NCBI RefSeq assembly: GCF_000797495.1
Contig: NZ_JTGN01000022.1
Location: forward strand, 34,986-98,985
Reading direction: 5' to 3'
DNA from: Robinsoniella peoriensis
GTDB taxonomy: Bacteria; Bacillota; Clostridia; Lachnospirales; Lachnospiraceae
DNA: 64,000 nucleotides
Made by a program: the position numbers and the translations under genes. Of the stretch, positions 7,285 to 15,785 are shown one piece after another. Below the pieces are notes generated by a model, which was given only the letters and a program-made list of their open reading frames with translations, did no database searches and was not told where the DNA came from. How positions within the stretch are numbered: position 1 is the first letter of the stretch; every line of letters begins with the position of its first letter.

Positions 7285-8496
7285 ATGAAAAAGGTAAGAA
7301 GATTTTTAGCACTTGGACTTTGCGTATCAATGGTATTAGGATCATTAGCAGGATGTAGTTCAACAAAACCAACAGCAAGCGGGTCTGAGGCAGGCGGAAC
7401 AGCAGAAACACAGGCAGCAAAAGCAGATGGCAATACTTCCGGAGGCTCCTCCGATTCTCTGGAAGGTTCACATGTATTCATGTTCAAAAGCACCGGAAAC
7501 TCTTTTGGTGATCTGATGTTCGAAGGATTTGATGAGTATATGAAGGGTGAGGGGCAGAATGCTGTTTATAAAAGCCCCGCCGAAACAACGGTAGCCGCAC
7601 AGGTTCAGCTGCTGGATGAATTAATTACACAAAAAGTTGCTTCTATTACCATCTCCACAAATGGCGATACCGGATATGACGAAGTATTTAAAAAGGCAAA
7701 AGAAGCAGGAATTCCAATTACCTCCATTGATTCCGAAGCAAATCCGGAATACCGCGTTACCCATATTAACCAGGCTGAAGTTCAGGATATTGGATCTAAC
7801 CTGGTACAGGCGGGCGTATTAATTACGCTGGGAGTTGACTATCCGGAAGACGGTGACATGAAGGCTGCAGTTACAAAAGCGCTTAGTGACTACTCCCAGG
7901 ATGAAATAAAACTTGGTGTACTTTCCGCATCCATTGACACTCCGGTACAGAACAGCTGGATTGCCGCCATGGAAAAAGAATTGGCTGATCCGGTATATGC
8001 CGGAAAAGTAAGTCCGGACTTAGACAAAAAATACGGAAATGATGACCTGACTGAATCCACAACCCAGGCACAGGCATTTATTGCAGAAAATAAAGTAGAC
8101 TGCATTATCTCCCCAACAACCGTAGGTATCGCAGCAGCGGGACAATCTTTAAAATCTGCAAACAGTAAAATTAAACTAACCGGTCTTGGACTTCCATCCG
8201 AAATGCAGTCTTTCATGCCTGCCAAGGCTGATGAAGATGCTTTCGCATATGTCTGCCCTTATATGATGCTCTGGGATGTAATTCATCTGGGCGCCGTAGC
8301 CGCAGCTTCTACATTGGCTTCCCTGGACAAATCTTTTGACGGAAAAGCCGGCTCTTCATTTACCATGAAGGCATTCCGCGACTATCCGGAAGAGAAATAC
8401 GAAGCTTACCAAAGCGGTGACGGTACAGCCGTACTTGCCGGACAGCCTTATATCTTCTACAAAGAAAATATGGTTGAGTGGATTTCTAAATTATAA
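7285..8496 (+). CDS. Sugar-binding lipoprotein of ABC importer, RhaS/CUT2 type (system 1)
   Basis: Extracellular solute-binding protein (Peripla_BP_4-type fold) that delivers sugar to the permeases. Residues 1-23 are a lipoprotein signal with lipobox LAGC (Cys24 acylated). A Ser/Thr/Gly/Ala-rich linker follows to about residue 60, then the two-lobed binding fold. The stretch GLGLPSEMQSF...VCPYMMLWDVIHLG is shared with the other rhamnose-type binding protein here (GLGLPSEM...SCPYMYLWNPIDVG) and is characteristic of RhaS-like proteins. GGAGG before the ATG at 7285 gives 403 residues; an in-frame ATG at 7264 is less likely. Confidence 0.92.
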   Translation: MKKVRRFLALGLCVSMVLGSLAGCSSTKPTASGSEAGGTAETQAAKADGNTSGGSSDSLEGSHVFMFKSTGNSFGDLMFEGFDEYMKGEGQNAVYKSPAETTVAAQVQLLDELITQKVASITISTNGDTGYDEVFKKAKEAGIPITSIDSEANPEYRVTHINQAEVQDIGSNLVQAGVLITLGVDYPEDGDMKAAVTKALSDYSQDEIKLGVLSASIDTPVQNSWIAAMEKELADPVYAGKVSPDLDKKYGNDDLTESTTQAQAFIAENKVDCIISPTTVGIAAAGQSLKSANSKIKLTGLGLPSEMQSFMPAKADEDAFAYVCPYMMLWDVIHLGAVAAASTLASLDKSFDGKAGSSFTMKAFRDYPEEKYEAYQSGDGTAVLAGQPYIFYKENMVEWISKL

Positions 8497-8577
8497 TACA
8501 GCTTACAGCGCCGGAGTTTGGGTTATAGACAAGGATTGGCTGTAAATCTTTATAGGATTATTCAATTACCCAAAATT

Positions 8578-8621
8578 ATAGCCATGCGCCCCAGTATTTG
8601 CAGACGCATGGCTATTTAATT
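8578..8621. terminator. Intrinsic terminator after ABC system 1
   Basis: ATAGCCATGCG / CGCATGGCTAT is a perfect 11-bp stem with a 16-nt loop, between the convergent binding-protein and rhaM genes. The T-run is modest (TTTAATT). Confidence 0.72.
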
Positions 8622-8669
8622 GACTTATTTGATTGACTTATTTAATTGACTTATTTGATTGACTTTTCC
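8620..8669. repeat. 13-bp tandem repeat, about 3.7 copies
   Basis: TTGACTTATTTGA, TTGACTTATTTAA, TTGACTTATTTGA and a partial TTGACTTTTCC follow head to tail. They fill the space between the terminator and the rhaM stop codon. Each unit begins with a -35-like TTGACT but has no matching -10 at fixed distance. Confidence 0.9.
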
Positions 8670-8686
8670 ATTTGCATCGCCATCTT

Positions 8687-8998
8687 TTAATCTAAATGAA
8701 ACACCGTCTTTAAATCAACAGATACCGGACTGTTATCCGGATTTGTCTCCATAATATCCGCCATAAAATCCCACCATTTGCGGTTGATTGCAGTATCTGC
8801 CCCTTTTGCCCAGAGTTCTTCATCCTCAATTTCAATATATCCGAATAAAGTCAGGGTCTCCTTGTCCAGGAAGATTGTATAGTTTTTGCCGCCGTACTGA
8901 TGAATCATATCTATCATCTCAGGCCAAAGCTGATTGTGGCGGATTTCGTATTCTTCTTCCTTTCCTTCATACAACTTCATTTTAAATCCTTTTACCAT
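8687..8998 (-). CDS. rhaM: L-rhamnose mutarotase
   Basis: Small cytoplasmic enzyme (103 residues) that interconverts the alpha and beta anomers of L-rhamnose so that the isomerase receives the right form. It aligns end to end with E. coli RhaM: IRHNQLWPE (His21 corresponds to the active-site His of the RRHNPIWPE motif), KNYTIFLD, the double Trp RKWWDFM, and the signature NPDNSPVS. AGGAGGT precedes the ATG. It is last in the minus-strand importer operon, separated from the binding-protein gene by a terminator-like hairpin. This gene is the strongest evidence that the adjoining importer carries rhamnose. Confidence 0.96.
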   Translation of the reverse strand: MVKGFKMKLYEGKEEEYEIRHNQLWPEMIDMIHQYGGKNYTIFLDKETLTLFGYIEIEDEELWAKGADTAINRKWWDFMADIMETNPDNSPVSVDLKTVFHLD

Positions 8999-9062
8999 TT
9001 GTGTTACCTCCTGTTTTTAATTTATTGTATCATACAAATATCAGATTGAAACTATAATATTT

Positions 9063-9104
9063 AAAAGTCCTCCACCTGTATGGGGTACAGGCAGAAGACT
9101 TTTT
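9063..9104. terminator. Terminator or attenuator between binding-protein gene and rhaM
   Basis: AAAAGTCC...CTGTA / TACAG...AGACTTTTTT forms a long stem, with some mismatches and G-U pairs, and T-runs on both sides. It probably cuts most transcripts after the abundant binding protein, leaving low read-through into rhaM. Confidence 0.65.
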
Positions 9105-9157
9105 TATAAGGAAAATATGATATGAAAAAGTTTATTATTGGCAGTTGTTACGTAATT

Positions 9158-10336
9158 TTAGTATACGGATTTCCAGTCATTGATGTTTGATGGATCAAAT
9201 TTGAAAGGAGGTCCAACGATGATTTCTGTTCCGCCATCATCTGCTGCTGTGATTTCGTATTCGCCCATGTCGCCAGCTGTAAATTTCTCACCAGCTGCGC
9301 CTGTGATTTCACCGGATACTAATGCCATTGATGTATAAGCAGATAAACGTCCTACATCAATTGGATTCCATAAGTACATGTAAGGGCAGGAATGTGTATC
9401 GTCATCACCGATATAATCAGCCATTTCAGAAGGAAGTCCAAGTCCTGTTAATTTAACTTTGCCTGCTACGCCCTGATCCTGAATAACTTTAGCTGCTGCC
9501 ATGATACCTACAGTTGTAGGAGCGCAGATAACTTTAAGGTCTGGGTAGTTCTGTAATAAAGCCTGTGTCTGGTCAACAGATTTCTGGTATTCATCATCGC
9601 CATATGCAACTTCTACTAATTCAAGTTTGGAGTATTTTTCATCTTCCATAACTTTTTTCATAGACTCAATCCAAGCGTTCTGGTTTGTAGCCTGGCTTGT
9701 TGCGGAAAGAATTGCCCACTGTCCTTCTCCACCGGAGATATCAAGTACTGCATCCATTAATGTCTGTCCGATCTGGTCAACACCAGCCTGGTTAACAAAT
9801 GTTTTACGGCTGTCCGGATTTACGTTAGCATCTAAGGAAGATACCTGGATGCCTTTGTCCATAGCTGCTTTTAATGCTGGCTGAAGAGCATCAAAATCAT
9901 TTCCTGCTATTGCAATAGACTGAACACCCTGAGCAACTAATTCGTTGATCATTGTGATCTGAGCTTCTGCTGTAGCACTTTCCGGATGTTTTACTACGCA
10001 TTTTCCACCTACTGCATCAATTACTTCCTGGAATCCGGTAGCTTCTTTTTCATTGTAAGGATTTCCTGCTGCTTTTGTAACAATTGCATAAGTATTTCCA
10101 CTTACATCAGCATTTCCTTCTGTTTTGGCAGCTTCTGTTTCTCCACCTGCAGCTTCTGTTGTTGCTGCTTCAGATTTTGCTGCTTCTGTGTCGCCGCCTG
10201 CTTCTGTTGCTGCTTCTGTTTTCGCTGCCTCTGTTTTAGCTGCTTCTGTTGTCTTTGTTTCACTGCTTCCGCAGCCTGCCATCATTGTAGCAACCATGGA
10301 CATACATAATAATGCACTAATTACTTTTTTCTTCAT
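9158..10336 (-). CDS. Rhamnose-type sugar-binding lipoprotein of ABC importer (system 2)
   Basis: Extracellular lipoprotein receptor for the importer encoded just upstream. Its signal peptide has lipobox MAGC (Cys22). It is followed by about 50 residues made almost only of Thr, Glu, Ala, Lys and Gly in TEAAK-like repeats, a flexible stalk. From about residue 80 comes the Peripla_BP_4-type fold. GLGLPSEMADYI and SCPYMYLWNPID are close to RhaS-type rhamnose receptors of Firmicutes. A strong GGGAGGAAA precedes the ATG. The order ATPase-permease-permease-receptor-mutarotase matches the rhaTPQ-S-U/M layout known from rhizobia. Confidence 0.93.
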   Translation of the reverse strand: MKKKVISALLCMSMVATMMAGCGSSETKTTEAAKTEAAKTEAATEAGGDTEAAKSEAATTEAAGGETEAAKTEGNADVSGNTYAIVTKAAGNPYNEKEATGFQEVIDAVGGKCVVKHPESATAEAQITMINELVAQGVQSIAIAGNDFDALQPALKAAMDKGIQVSSLDANVNPDSRKTFVNQAGVDQIGQTLMDAVLDISGGEGQWAILSATSQATNQNAWIESMKKVMEDEKYSKLELVEVAYGDDEYQKSVDQTQALLQNYPDLKVICAPTTVGIMAAAKVIQDQGVAGKVKLTGLGLPSEMADYIGDDDTHSCPYMYLWNPIDVGRLSAYTSMALVSGEITGAAGEKFTAGDMGEYEITAADDGGTEIIVGPPFKFDPSNINDWKSVY

Positions 10337-10408
10337 TCTTTATTTCCTCCCTTGGAATAAATAGTTTTATACATAACACCCTTTGGTGTAAGTACCGTTA
10401 ATAGATTT

Positions 10409-11422
10409 TTAGTTTGCTGCTTCTTTTTTCTTTAAAAGTTTTCCAATATTTATATTTGGAATCATAACTGCTACTACCAGTAATGCTCCAATGATAACTA
10501 ACATTACCTGAGATGGTACATTGATCAATCCTAATCCATATCTTAAGAAACCAATGATAAAAATCGCAATAACTGTTCCCGGAAAATTACCTTTACCGCC
10601 TGCGGTTGAGATACCTCCCAATACTACCATGGAGATCGCTTCCAGTTCATATCCCGCCGCTATATTGGAACGGGTACTTCCCATCCGGGCTGCCAGGAAA
10701 ACTGCTGTTACTGCTGAAAATGTACCTGCGATCGTATATACGATCAAGCGAAGTTTCTGTACGTGGATACCTGCATATTCAGCTGCCAGACGGTTACTTC
10801 CGATTGCATAAATTCTTCTTCCGAAAGTGGTTTTATGTAATACCAGTCCAAAAGCTACTGCACAGATTACAAATACGATAAACATGTAAGGTACCGGTCC
10901 GATGGATCCCCAGTATAAATTACTAAACCATTCAACGCTAGTCAATCCTCCGGCTGCCTGGTCTCCTAAGAGAATTTCAGCAATACCTCTGAATAATATC
11001 TGAGTTCCTAATGTTACAATCATAGGTGCTAATTCTGTAAACTTCGTAAGAATCAGACCGTTTAAAAAACCACATGCAGTTCCAACCAATAAACAGATAA
11101 TGATTGCAAGCCCCATTGGGACTCCTGCGTTATATGCCAGTGACATTAAAACCGCTGATAATGCTACAATAGAACCAACTGAGATGTCGATTTCACCCAG
11201 TACCAGGATATAAGCCATTGGCAAAGCAATGAATGCTTTTTCCAGGAAAGATGAGGTGGCCGTAAATAATCCTGATACACTTAAATAGTTGGGTGAAATG
11301 AAGGAGTTCATAACATTAACGGCAATAAACAAAATTATTAAAAATGTTTCCCATTTCAGAAGGGTCTGTTTCCATGATGATTTCTTTTCTGCTGATATTG
11401 TTCTTCCAGATTTTGTTGCCAT
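10409..11422 (-). CDS. Rhamnose-type ABC importer permease (system 2, second permease)
   Basis: BPD_transp_2 channel subunit of 337 residues with about 10 membrane segments. Family marks are GEIDISVGSIVALS, TFGRRIYAIGSN and EAISMVVLGGISTAGG. GGAAGGGAG precedes the ATG, 2 nt after the stop of the other permease, so translation is coupled. Unlike the second permease of system 1, it ends shortly after the last membrane segment, with a short Lys-rich tail. Confidence 0.93.
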   Translation of the reverse strand: MATKSGRTISAEKKSSWKQTLLKWETFLIILFIAVNVMNSFISPNYLSVSGLFTATSSFLEKAFIALPMAYILVLGEIDISVGSIVALSAVLMSLAYNAGVPMGLAIIICLLVGTACGFLNGLILTKFTELAPMIVTLGTQILFRGIAEILLGDQAAGGLTSVEWFSNLYWGSIGPVPYMFIVFVICAVAFGLVLHKTTFGRRIYAIGSNRLAAEYAGIHVQKLRLIVYTIAGTFSAVTAVFLAARMGSTRSNIAAGYELEAISMVVLGGISTAGGKGNFPGTVIAIFIIGFLRYGLGLINVPSQVMLVIIGALLVVAVMIPNINIGKLLKKKEAAN

Positions 11423-11424
11423 GA

Positions 11425-12426
11425 TTACATCTCCCTTCCTTTCAGATTATTCTTATCCATAACTCTCTGAGCCATAACATTCAGGATAACAGCAACTAAT
11501 ATAATAACACCTTTTATTGCGCTCTGCCAGAATTGGGATACTCCAATTAATGGAAGCGCTTTTCCTATAATAGCAATTGTAAGTGATCCTAAGAATACTC
11601 CGACCACGCTTCCGCGGCCTCCGGTTAAACTTACACCTCCAATTACACAGGCTGCAATAACATCCATTTCAATTCCGGTAGCCATATCTCCCTGAGCTGA
11701 TGCATATACTGATACCCACATTGCACCTGCCAGACCACAAATGGCTCCCATCAGGGAATAAACTAATAACTTAATGTTGTCGATTCTAATACCTGAAATC
11801 TCTGCTGCTTCCGGATTACTACCGATTGCGTAGATCTTCCTTCCTGTTCTGGTCCATTTCATGACGATGAAGAAAATAATATAACAGATAATCATAATGG
11901 TAACCAGATTATTAACTAATCCAAATGTCAAATAATTGCTCTGAGCAAATGCCTTAAATTTCTCCGGTACCTGATATGCAGCTACCCATTGGCTGTTTGC
12001 AATCAGATATGTCAGACCTCTGTAAATATTCATAAAACCAAGTGTTGCAATAATCGGTAATACTTTTCCTTTTGAGATTACCAGACCGATTACAAGTCCG
12101 CATACCAATCCAATCAGAATTGACATTACAAAACCTAATAACGTATTTGAAAATACTCCATCTCTCATCATGAGAGCACTTCCCATACCGGATAATGCTA
12201 TGGTGGATCCGATGGAAATATCAATTCCTCCGATCAGTAACACACACATCATACCAAGTGCAAGAATCATTGTTACGGAATAATTCTTTAACATTTCTAC
12301 AATAACCGTACCCGTCAGGAAAGAGCTGTTTCGAAATTGTATAAAGATACAAAGTACGATAACTACCAGGAGCAAACTCATTTCACGAGAGCTGGTTAAT
12401 TTTTTTAGACTGAATTTCTTTTCCAT
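11425..12426 (-). CDS. Rhamnose-type ABC importer permease (system 2, first permease)
   Basis: Channel subunit (333 residues), BPD_transp_2 family. It carries GGIDISIGSTIALSG, RTGRKIYAIGSN and DVIAACVIGGVSLTGGRG, the usual conserved loops. AAGGAGAGG precedes the ATG. It follows the ATPase gene by 21 nt and pairs with the permease at 10409. Confidence 0.93.
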   Translation of the reverse strand: MEKKFSLKKLTSSREMSLLLVVIVLCIFIQFRNSSFLTGTVIVEMLKNYSVTMILALGMMCVLLIGGIDISIGSTIALSGMGSALMMRDGVFSNTLLGFVMSILIGLVCGLVIGLVISKGKVLPIIATLGFMNIYRGLTYLIANSQWVAAYQVPEKFKAFAQSNYLTFGLVNNLVTIMIICYIIFFIVMKWTRTGRKIYAIGSNPEAAEISGIRIDNIKLLVYSLMGAICGLAGAMWVSVYASAQGDMATGIEMDVIAACVIGGVSLTGGRGSVVGVFLGSLTIAIIGKALPLIGVSQFWQSAIKGVIILVAVILNVMAQRVMDKNNLKGREM

Positions 12427-12447
12427 TTTGTTGTTTGCCTCTCCTTT

Positions 12448-13950
12448 CTAGTTTGCATCGCCGGAAGATTTGGCCATCGCATATTTTAAGATGCCCTCCT
12501 GGGTTGCTTCCTCACGGTTTAATTCTCCGGTTACTTTACCCTGACACATAACTACGATTCTATCACTCATACCCAGGATCTCAGGCATTTCAGAAGAAAT
12601 CATTATTATCGCATAACCCTTCTTTGCCAGATCACCCATGATCTCATAAATTGCTGCTTTGGCTCCAACGTCAACACCCTTTGTCGGCTCATCCAGGATG
12701 ATTACCTTAAGGTCTGAGGAAAGTAATTTTGCTACAACAACCTTCTGCTGATTTCCGCCGGACAGTGAACTTGCTTTATCAAATATGGTAACAGCCTTTG
12801 TATCCACTTCCTCTGCCAGCTTTTTCGCGGCTTCTCTTTCAGCTTTATCGTTGGTAATTCCATTTTTAGAATATTTGCTGAGTTCTGCAAGTGTAATATT
12901 TCTTCCGATTCCCCAGTCTAAGATCAGACCCTGATGCTGCCTGTCTTCCGGCAGAAGACCGATACCTAACTGCATGGCATCTGAAGGCTGTTTGATATGT
13001 ACTTCTTTTCCTTCCAGGTAAACCTTGCCTGAATCAAACTTCTCTACTCCAAATATGGTCTGTACTACCTCGGTACGTCCGGCTCCTACCAGTCCGGTAA
13101 GTCCCAGGATTTCACCTTTTTTTACGCTAAAGGATACATTTTTGAAATATCCCTGTCGGCTTAATTTTTCTACTCTCAATACTTCCTGGCCAAGCTTAAC
13201 ATCCGGTTTCGGGAACAAATCATTAATTTCACGTCCAACCATGGCTTTGATCAGGTCTGCATTGGTGATTCCATCTACACCATATGTTCCGATATATTGG
13301 GAATCCCGGAATACGGTAACTTTACTTGCCAACCGATACATATCTTCAAATCTATGGGAGATGAAAATAATGGATGCTCCTTCGTCCCGAAGCTTTTCCG
13401 CTATTTTGTAAAGTTCTTCGGACTCTCTTTTGGTAAGCGCTGCCGTAGGCTCATCCATGATGATGATTCTGGCTTTCATAGACAGTGCTTTGGCAATTTC
13501 TACCATCTGCTGCTGCGCAACACTTAAGGATCCCATTTCTGCAGTTGCATCGAAATCTGCATTTAATTCTTTCAGGAGCTTATTTGCCTCTTCATTCATT
13601 TTCTTCCACTGGATCATGCCGTGTTTTACATCTTCATGACCCATGAAAATATTTTCGGTAACCGTAAGATGCGGATAGGAAGTAACATGCTGGTAAATTG
13701 CTGCGATTCCTACTTTCTGTGCATCCTTTGGACCTTTAAAATTTACAGGCTTGCCATCCAGGAACATCTCGCCCTCTTCTGCTTTATGTACACCTGTAAT
13801 AACTTTTATAAACGTGGATTTTCCGGCGCCGTTTTCACCCATCAGTGCATGTATCTCGCCCTTTTTCAATTGAAAATGTACCTTGTCAAGAGCCTTTACA
13901 CCTGGAAATATCTTTGTAATACCTTTTAATTCAAGAACATACTCAGACAC
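12448..13950 (-). CDS. Rhamnose-type ABC importer ATP-binding protein (system 2)
   Basis: Tandem-domain CUT2 ATPase. Domain 1 has Walker A GENGAGKS, QHVT Q-loop, LSVAQQQ signature and IIMDEPTAAL. Domain 2 has the family's degenerate GLVGAGRT, LSGGNQQ signature and ILDEPTKGVDVG. An ATG at 13980 opens the frame but has no ribosome binding site. GGGAGGAG lies 8 nt before the GTG at 13948-13950, where homology also begins, so GTG is taken as the start (500 residues). It is the first gene of the operon that ends in rhaM, and is divergent from a two-component system that probably controls it. Confidence 0.93.
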   Translation of the reverse strand: MSEYVLELKGITKIFPGVKALDKVHFQLKKGEIHALMGENGAGKSTFIKVITGVHKAEEGEMFLDGKPVNFKGPKDAQKVGIAAIYQHVTSYPHLTVTENIFMGHEDVKHGMIQWKKMNEEANKLLKELNADFDATAEMGSLSVAQQQMVEIAKALSMKARIIIMDEPTAALTKRESEELYKIAEKLRDEGASIIFISHRFEDMYRLASKVTVFRDSQYIGTYGVDGITNADLIKAMVGREINDLFPKPDVKLGQEVLRVEKLSRQGYFKNVSFSVKKGEILGLTGLVGAGRTEVVQTIFGVEKFDSGKVYLEGKEVHIKQPSDAMQLGIGLLPEDRQHQGLILDWGIGRNITLAELSKYSKNGITNDKAEREAAKKLAEEVDTKAVTIFDKASSLSGGNQQKVVVAKLLSSDLKVIILDEPTKGVDVGAKAAIYEIMGDLAKKGYAIIMISSEMPEILGMSDRIVVMCQGKVTGELNREEATQEGILKYAMAKSSGDAN

Positions 13951-14251
13951 CTTGTATTCTCCTCCCTTATCTTTTTTCATTTATCTTTGATCTATTAATA
14001 TCCTATCATCTGGCTAATTTAATTTATACAGGAAAATAATTGGATTCAGGGTAAAATATTTTTGAATTTTGAATAAATTATGAACAATCTGTCCATATAA
14101 TAGCTAAAAAGGTTTATTTATCCAGTATCTATGAGTTTATGATTTGTTAACAGAAAATCTATGATATGACTGATACAATCATACATTTATCTGCTATAAT
14201 GATCACAGAAAATAACATCGCACTATTATCTTATAAGGAGGATTCTCATAA
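13951..14251. other. Divergent regulatory gap between importer 2 and the two-component system
   Basis: AT-rich spacer of about 300 bp. ATCTATGA occurs at 14127-14134 and again at 14157-14164 (30 bp, close to three helical turns), a possible response-regulator site. A minus-strand TATAAA (14023-14028) could be the -10 of the importer operon, with no recognisable -35, as expected for an activated promoter. I see no ORF or RNA gene here. Confidence 0.4.
14192..14200 (+). promoter_or_regulatory. Extended -10 promoter of the first response regulator
   Basis: TGCTATAAT carries both the TGn extension and a perfect -10, about 50 nt before the ATG at 14252. No consensus -35 lies at the proper distance. 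Confidence 0.55.
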
Positions 14252-15703
14252 ATGAAAATATTAATTGCAGATGACGACAAAATGTCACGCCAGGGGCTCA
14301 CCTGTATGATCCACAAAGAATATCCCGGTCTTCATAGAATATTTGAAGCAAATAACATAAAGGAATTGGTAACGGTTTCAAAAGAAATGCACCCGGATCT
14401 CATATTCCTGGATATAAAAATGCCCTTAATGGACAGAATAGAAGGGTTTGAGGAAACAAAAAGACACTGTCCCAATGCCAATATTGTAATTCTCAGCGGA
14501 TATTCAGACTTCCATTATGCCCAGAAAGCAATCCAACTGGGTGCAAAGGATTATCTGGTGAAGCCAATTACGTTAGAGGATATTAACAGAAGCCTGTTAC
14601 AGGTCAGTAAAAAACTGGAAAAGTTAAAATGGGTCAGTTATAACAATTTTCCGCATCAGCTAATTCAGGATTATAATAGTTTCCAGTCTTATGGAGAGAT
14701 TCCGGAGGACTATCCCGCCGAATACCAGGGATATGTACTGTATGCAGACTCCCCTGACTTTCATGAACAGTATTCCATGTATCAACAGATCCAGACCAGG
14801 ATCCAGGATTATTTTTCAGCCAACTCATCAACTCCTGTATGCAATGGTTTTCTATATCTGGATGACGGTGCGCTTCTTATCCTATTAAAAGAAGACCCTA
14901 TGCGCCGGGAGACCCTTACTTTTCTCCAGAACCTGACCAGGAAGAATCGCTCTCCGCTGAGTGTAATCTGCTTTTGCTGCAATACCTTACGGGAATGTTT
15001 TAAAATTGCTGAAAATATATCAGACCACGCAACCTTCCGGAGTCTCTGTGAATATGGCAATTTGATTCCCTATCACGATTTGGAGCAGTCTGTTGCTGAA
15101 GATGCCCTGCAAAAATTAAACAGGATGATTAATCTGATTATTTTAGGATTTTTGGAAAAAGAAGAATCTCTGCTTTATCAGGCGATAAACCCTTCTTTTC
15201 CTGTTTCCTCACTGGAAGGTGTTTTCGCCAGATGTGAAAAATACAATCTTTCCCTGTATCTGAAAGCGGTAACGGGAGATTTATTTCACACGGAATCATT
15301 TTCCTTCTTTATACAATCTGTACAGGAAAAAATACAGGAAATGCATGGAGCCTCGCCTGAATCTCCTGATTATGATTTGTCAGAAAAAATAAAACAGTAT
15401 ATCAGGAAAAATTATACCCATGACATAGAAGTACAAAACCTTGCCGAACTGTTTGGGCGTACCCCGGATTATCTCTTTCAGTTATTCCGTGAAAAGACCG
15501 GAATCCGTTATACAGAATATCTGGAAGAGATACGGATCGCAAATGCAAAACGGAAATTAAAGGAACAGCCGCAGCTTTCCATTAAAGAAATTGCTTCTTT
15601 AACAGGCTTTTGCAGCAGTCAGCAATTTACGAGAGTATTTACAAAATGCACAAATATGTCCCCTTCTGAATATCAAAGATGCATTAATAACGAGAATTTG
15701 TGA
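14252..15703 (+). CDS. YesN-type response regulator with AraC DNA-binding domain
   Basis: Cytoplasmic transcription factor of 483 residues. The N-terminal receiver domain (1-120) has the acidic triad D7-D9, phospho-acceptor D54 (in IFLDIKMP) and K104. A poorly conserved middle region follows. The last about 100 residues are an AraC-type double helix-turn-helix ending MSPSEYQRC. ATAAGGAGG precedes the ATG. It is divergent from rhamnose importer 2 and followed by a second regulator and a histidine kinase, so regulation of the importer and perhaps of the GH78 genes is the likely role. With only one kinase present, it either shares that kinase or answers to another. Confidence 0.92.
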   Translation: MKILIADDDKMSRQGLTCMIHKEYPGLHRIFEANNIKELVTVSKEMHPDLIFLDIKMPLMDRIEGFEETKRHCPNANIVILSGYSDFHYAQKAIQLGAKDYLVKPITLEDINRSLLQVSKKLEKLKWVSYNNFPHQLIQDYNSFQSYGEIPEDYPAEYQGYVLYADSPDFHEQYSMYQQIQTRIQDYFSANSSTPVCNGFLYLDDGALLILLKEDPMRRETLTFLQNLTRKNRSPLSVICFCCNTLRECFKIAENISDHATFRSLCEYGNLIPYHDLEQSVAEDALQKLNRMINLIILGFLEKEESLLYQAINPSFPVSSLEGVFARCEKYNLSLYLKAVTGDLFHTESFSFFIQSVQEKIQEMHGASPESPDYDLSEKIKQYIRKNYTHDIEVQNLAELFGRTPDYLFQLFREKTGIRYTEYLEEIRIANAKRKLKEQPQLSIKEIASLTGFCSSQQFTRVFTKCTNMSPSEYQRCINNENL

Positions 15704-15720
15704 ATAAACGGCGATTCCTA

Positions 15721-15748
15721 TTGTAATCTTTTTATATTTTGTTAAAAT
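15721..15748 (+). promoter_or_regulatory. Sigma-A promoter of the second response regulator
   Basis: TTGTAA (15721-15726), a 16-nt spacer, and TAAAAT (15743-15748), 37 nt before the ATG. The regulator-kinase pair can therefore be transcribed separately from the first regulator. Confidence 0.6.
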
Positions 15749-15785
15749 GTAACTGTAGCTATCACAATCAGGGAGATTACAATAG

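Noticed and set aside
10125..10364. Plus-strand Cys/Phe/Ser-rich ORFs opposite the receptor linker
   Set aside because: They mirror the repetitive TEAAK-like coding sequence of the receptor on the other strand.
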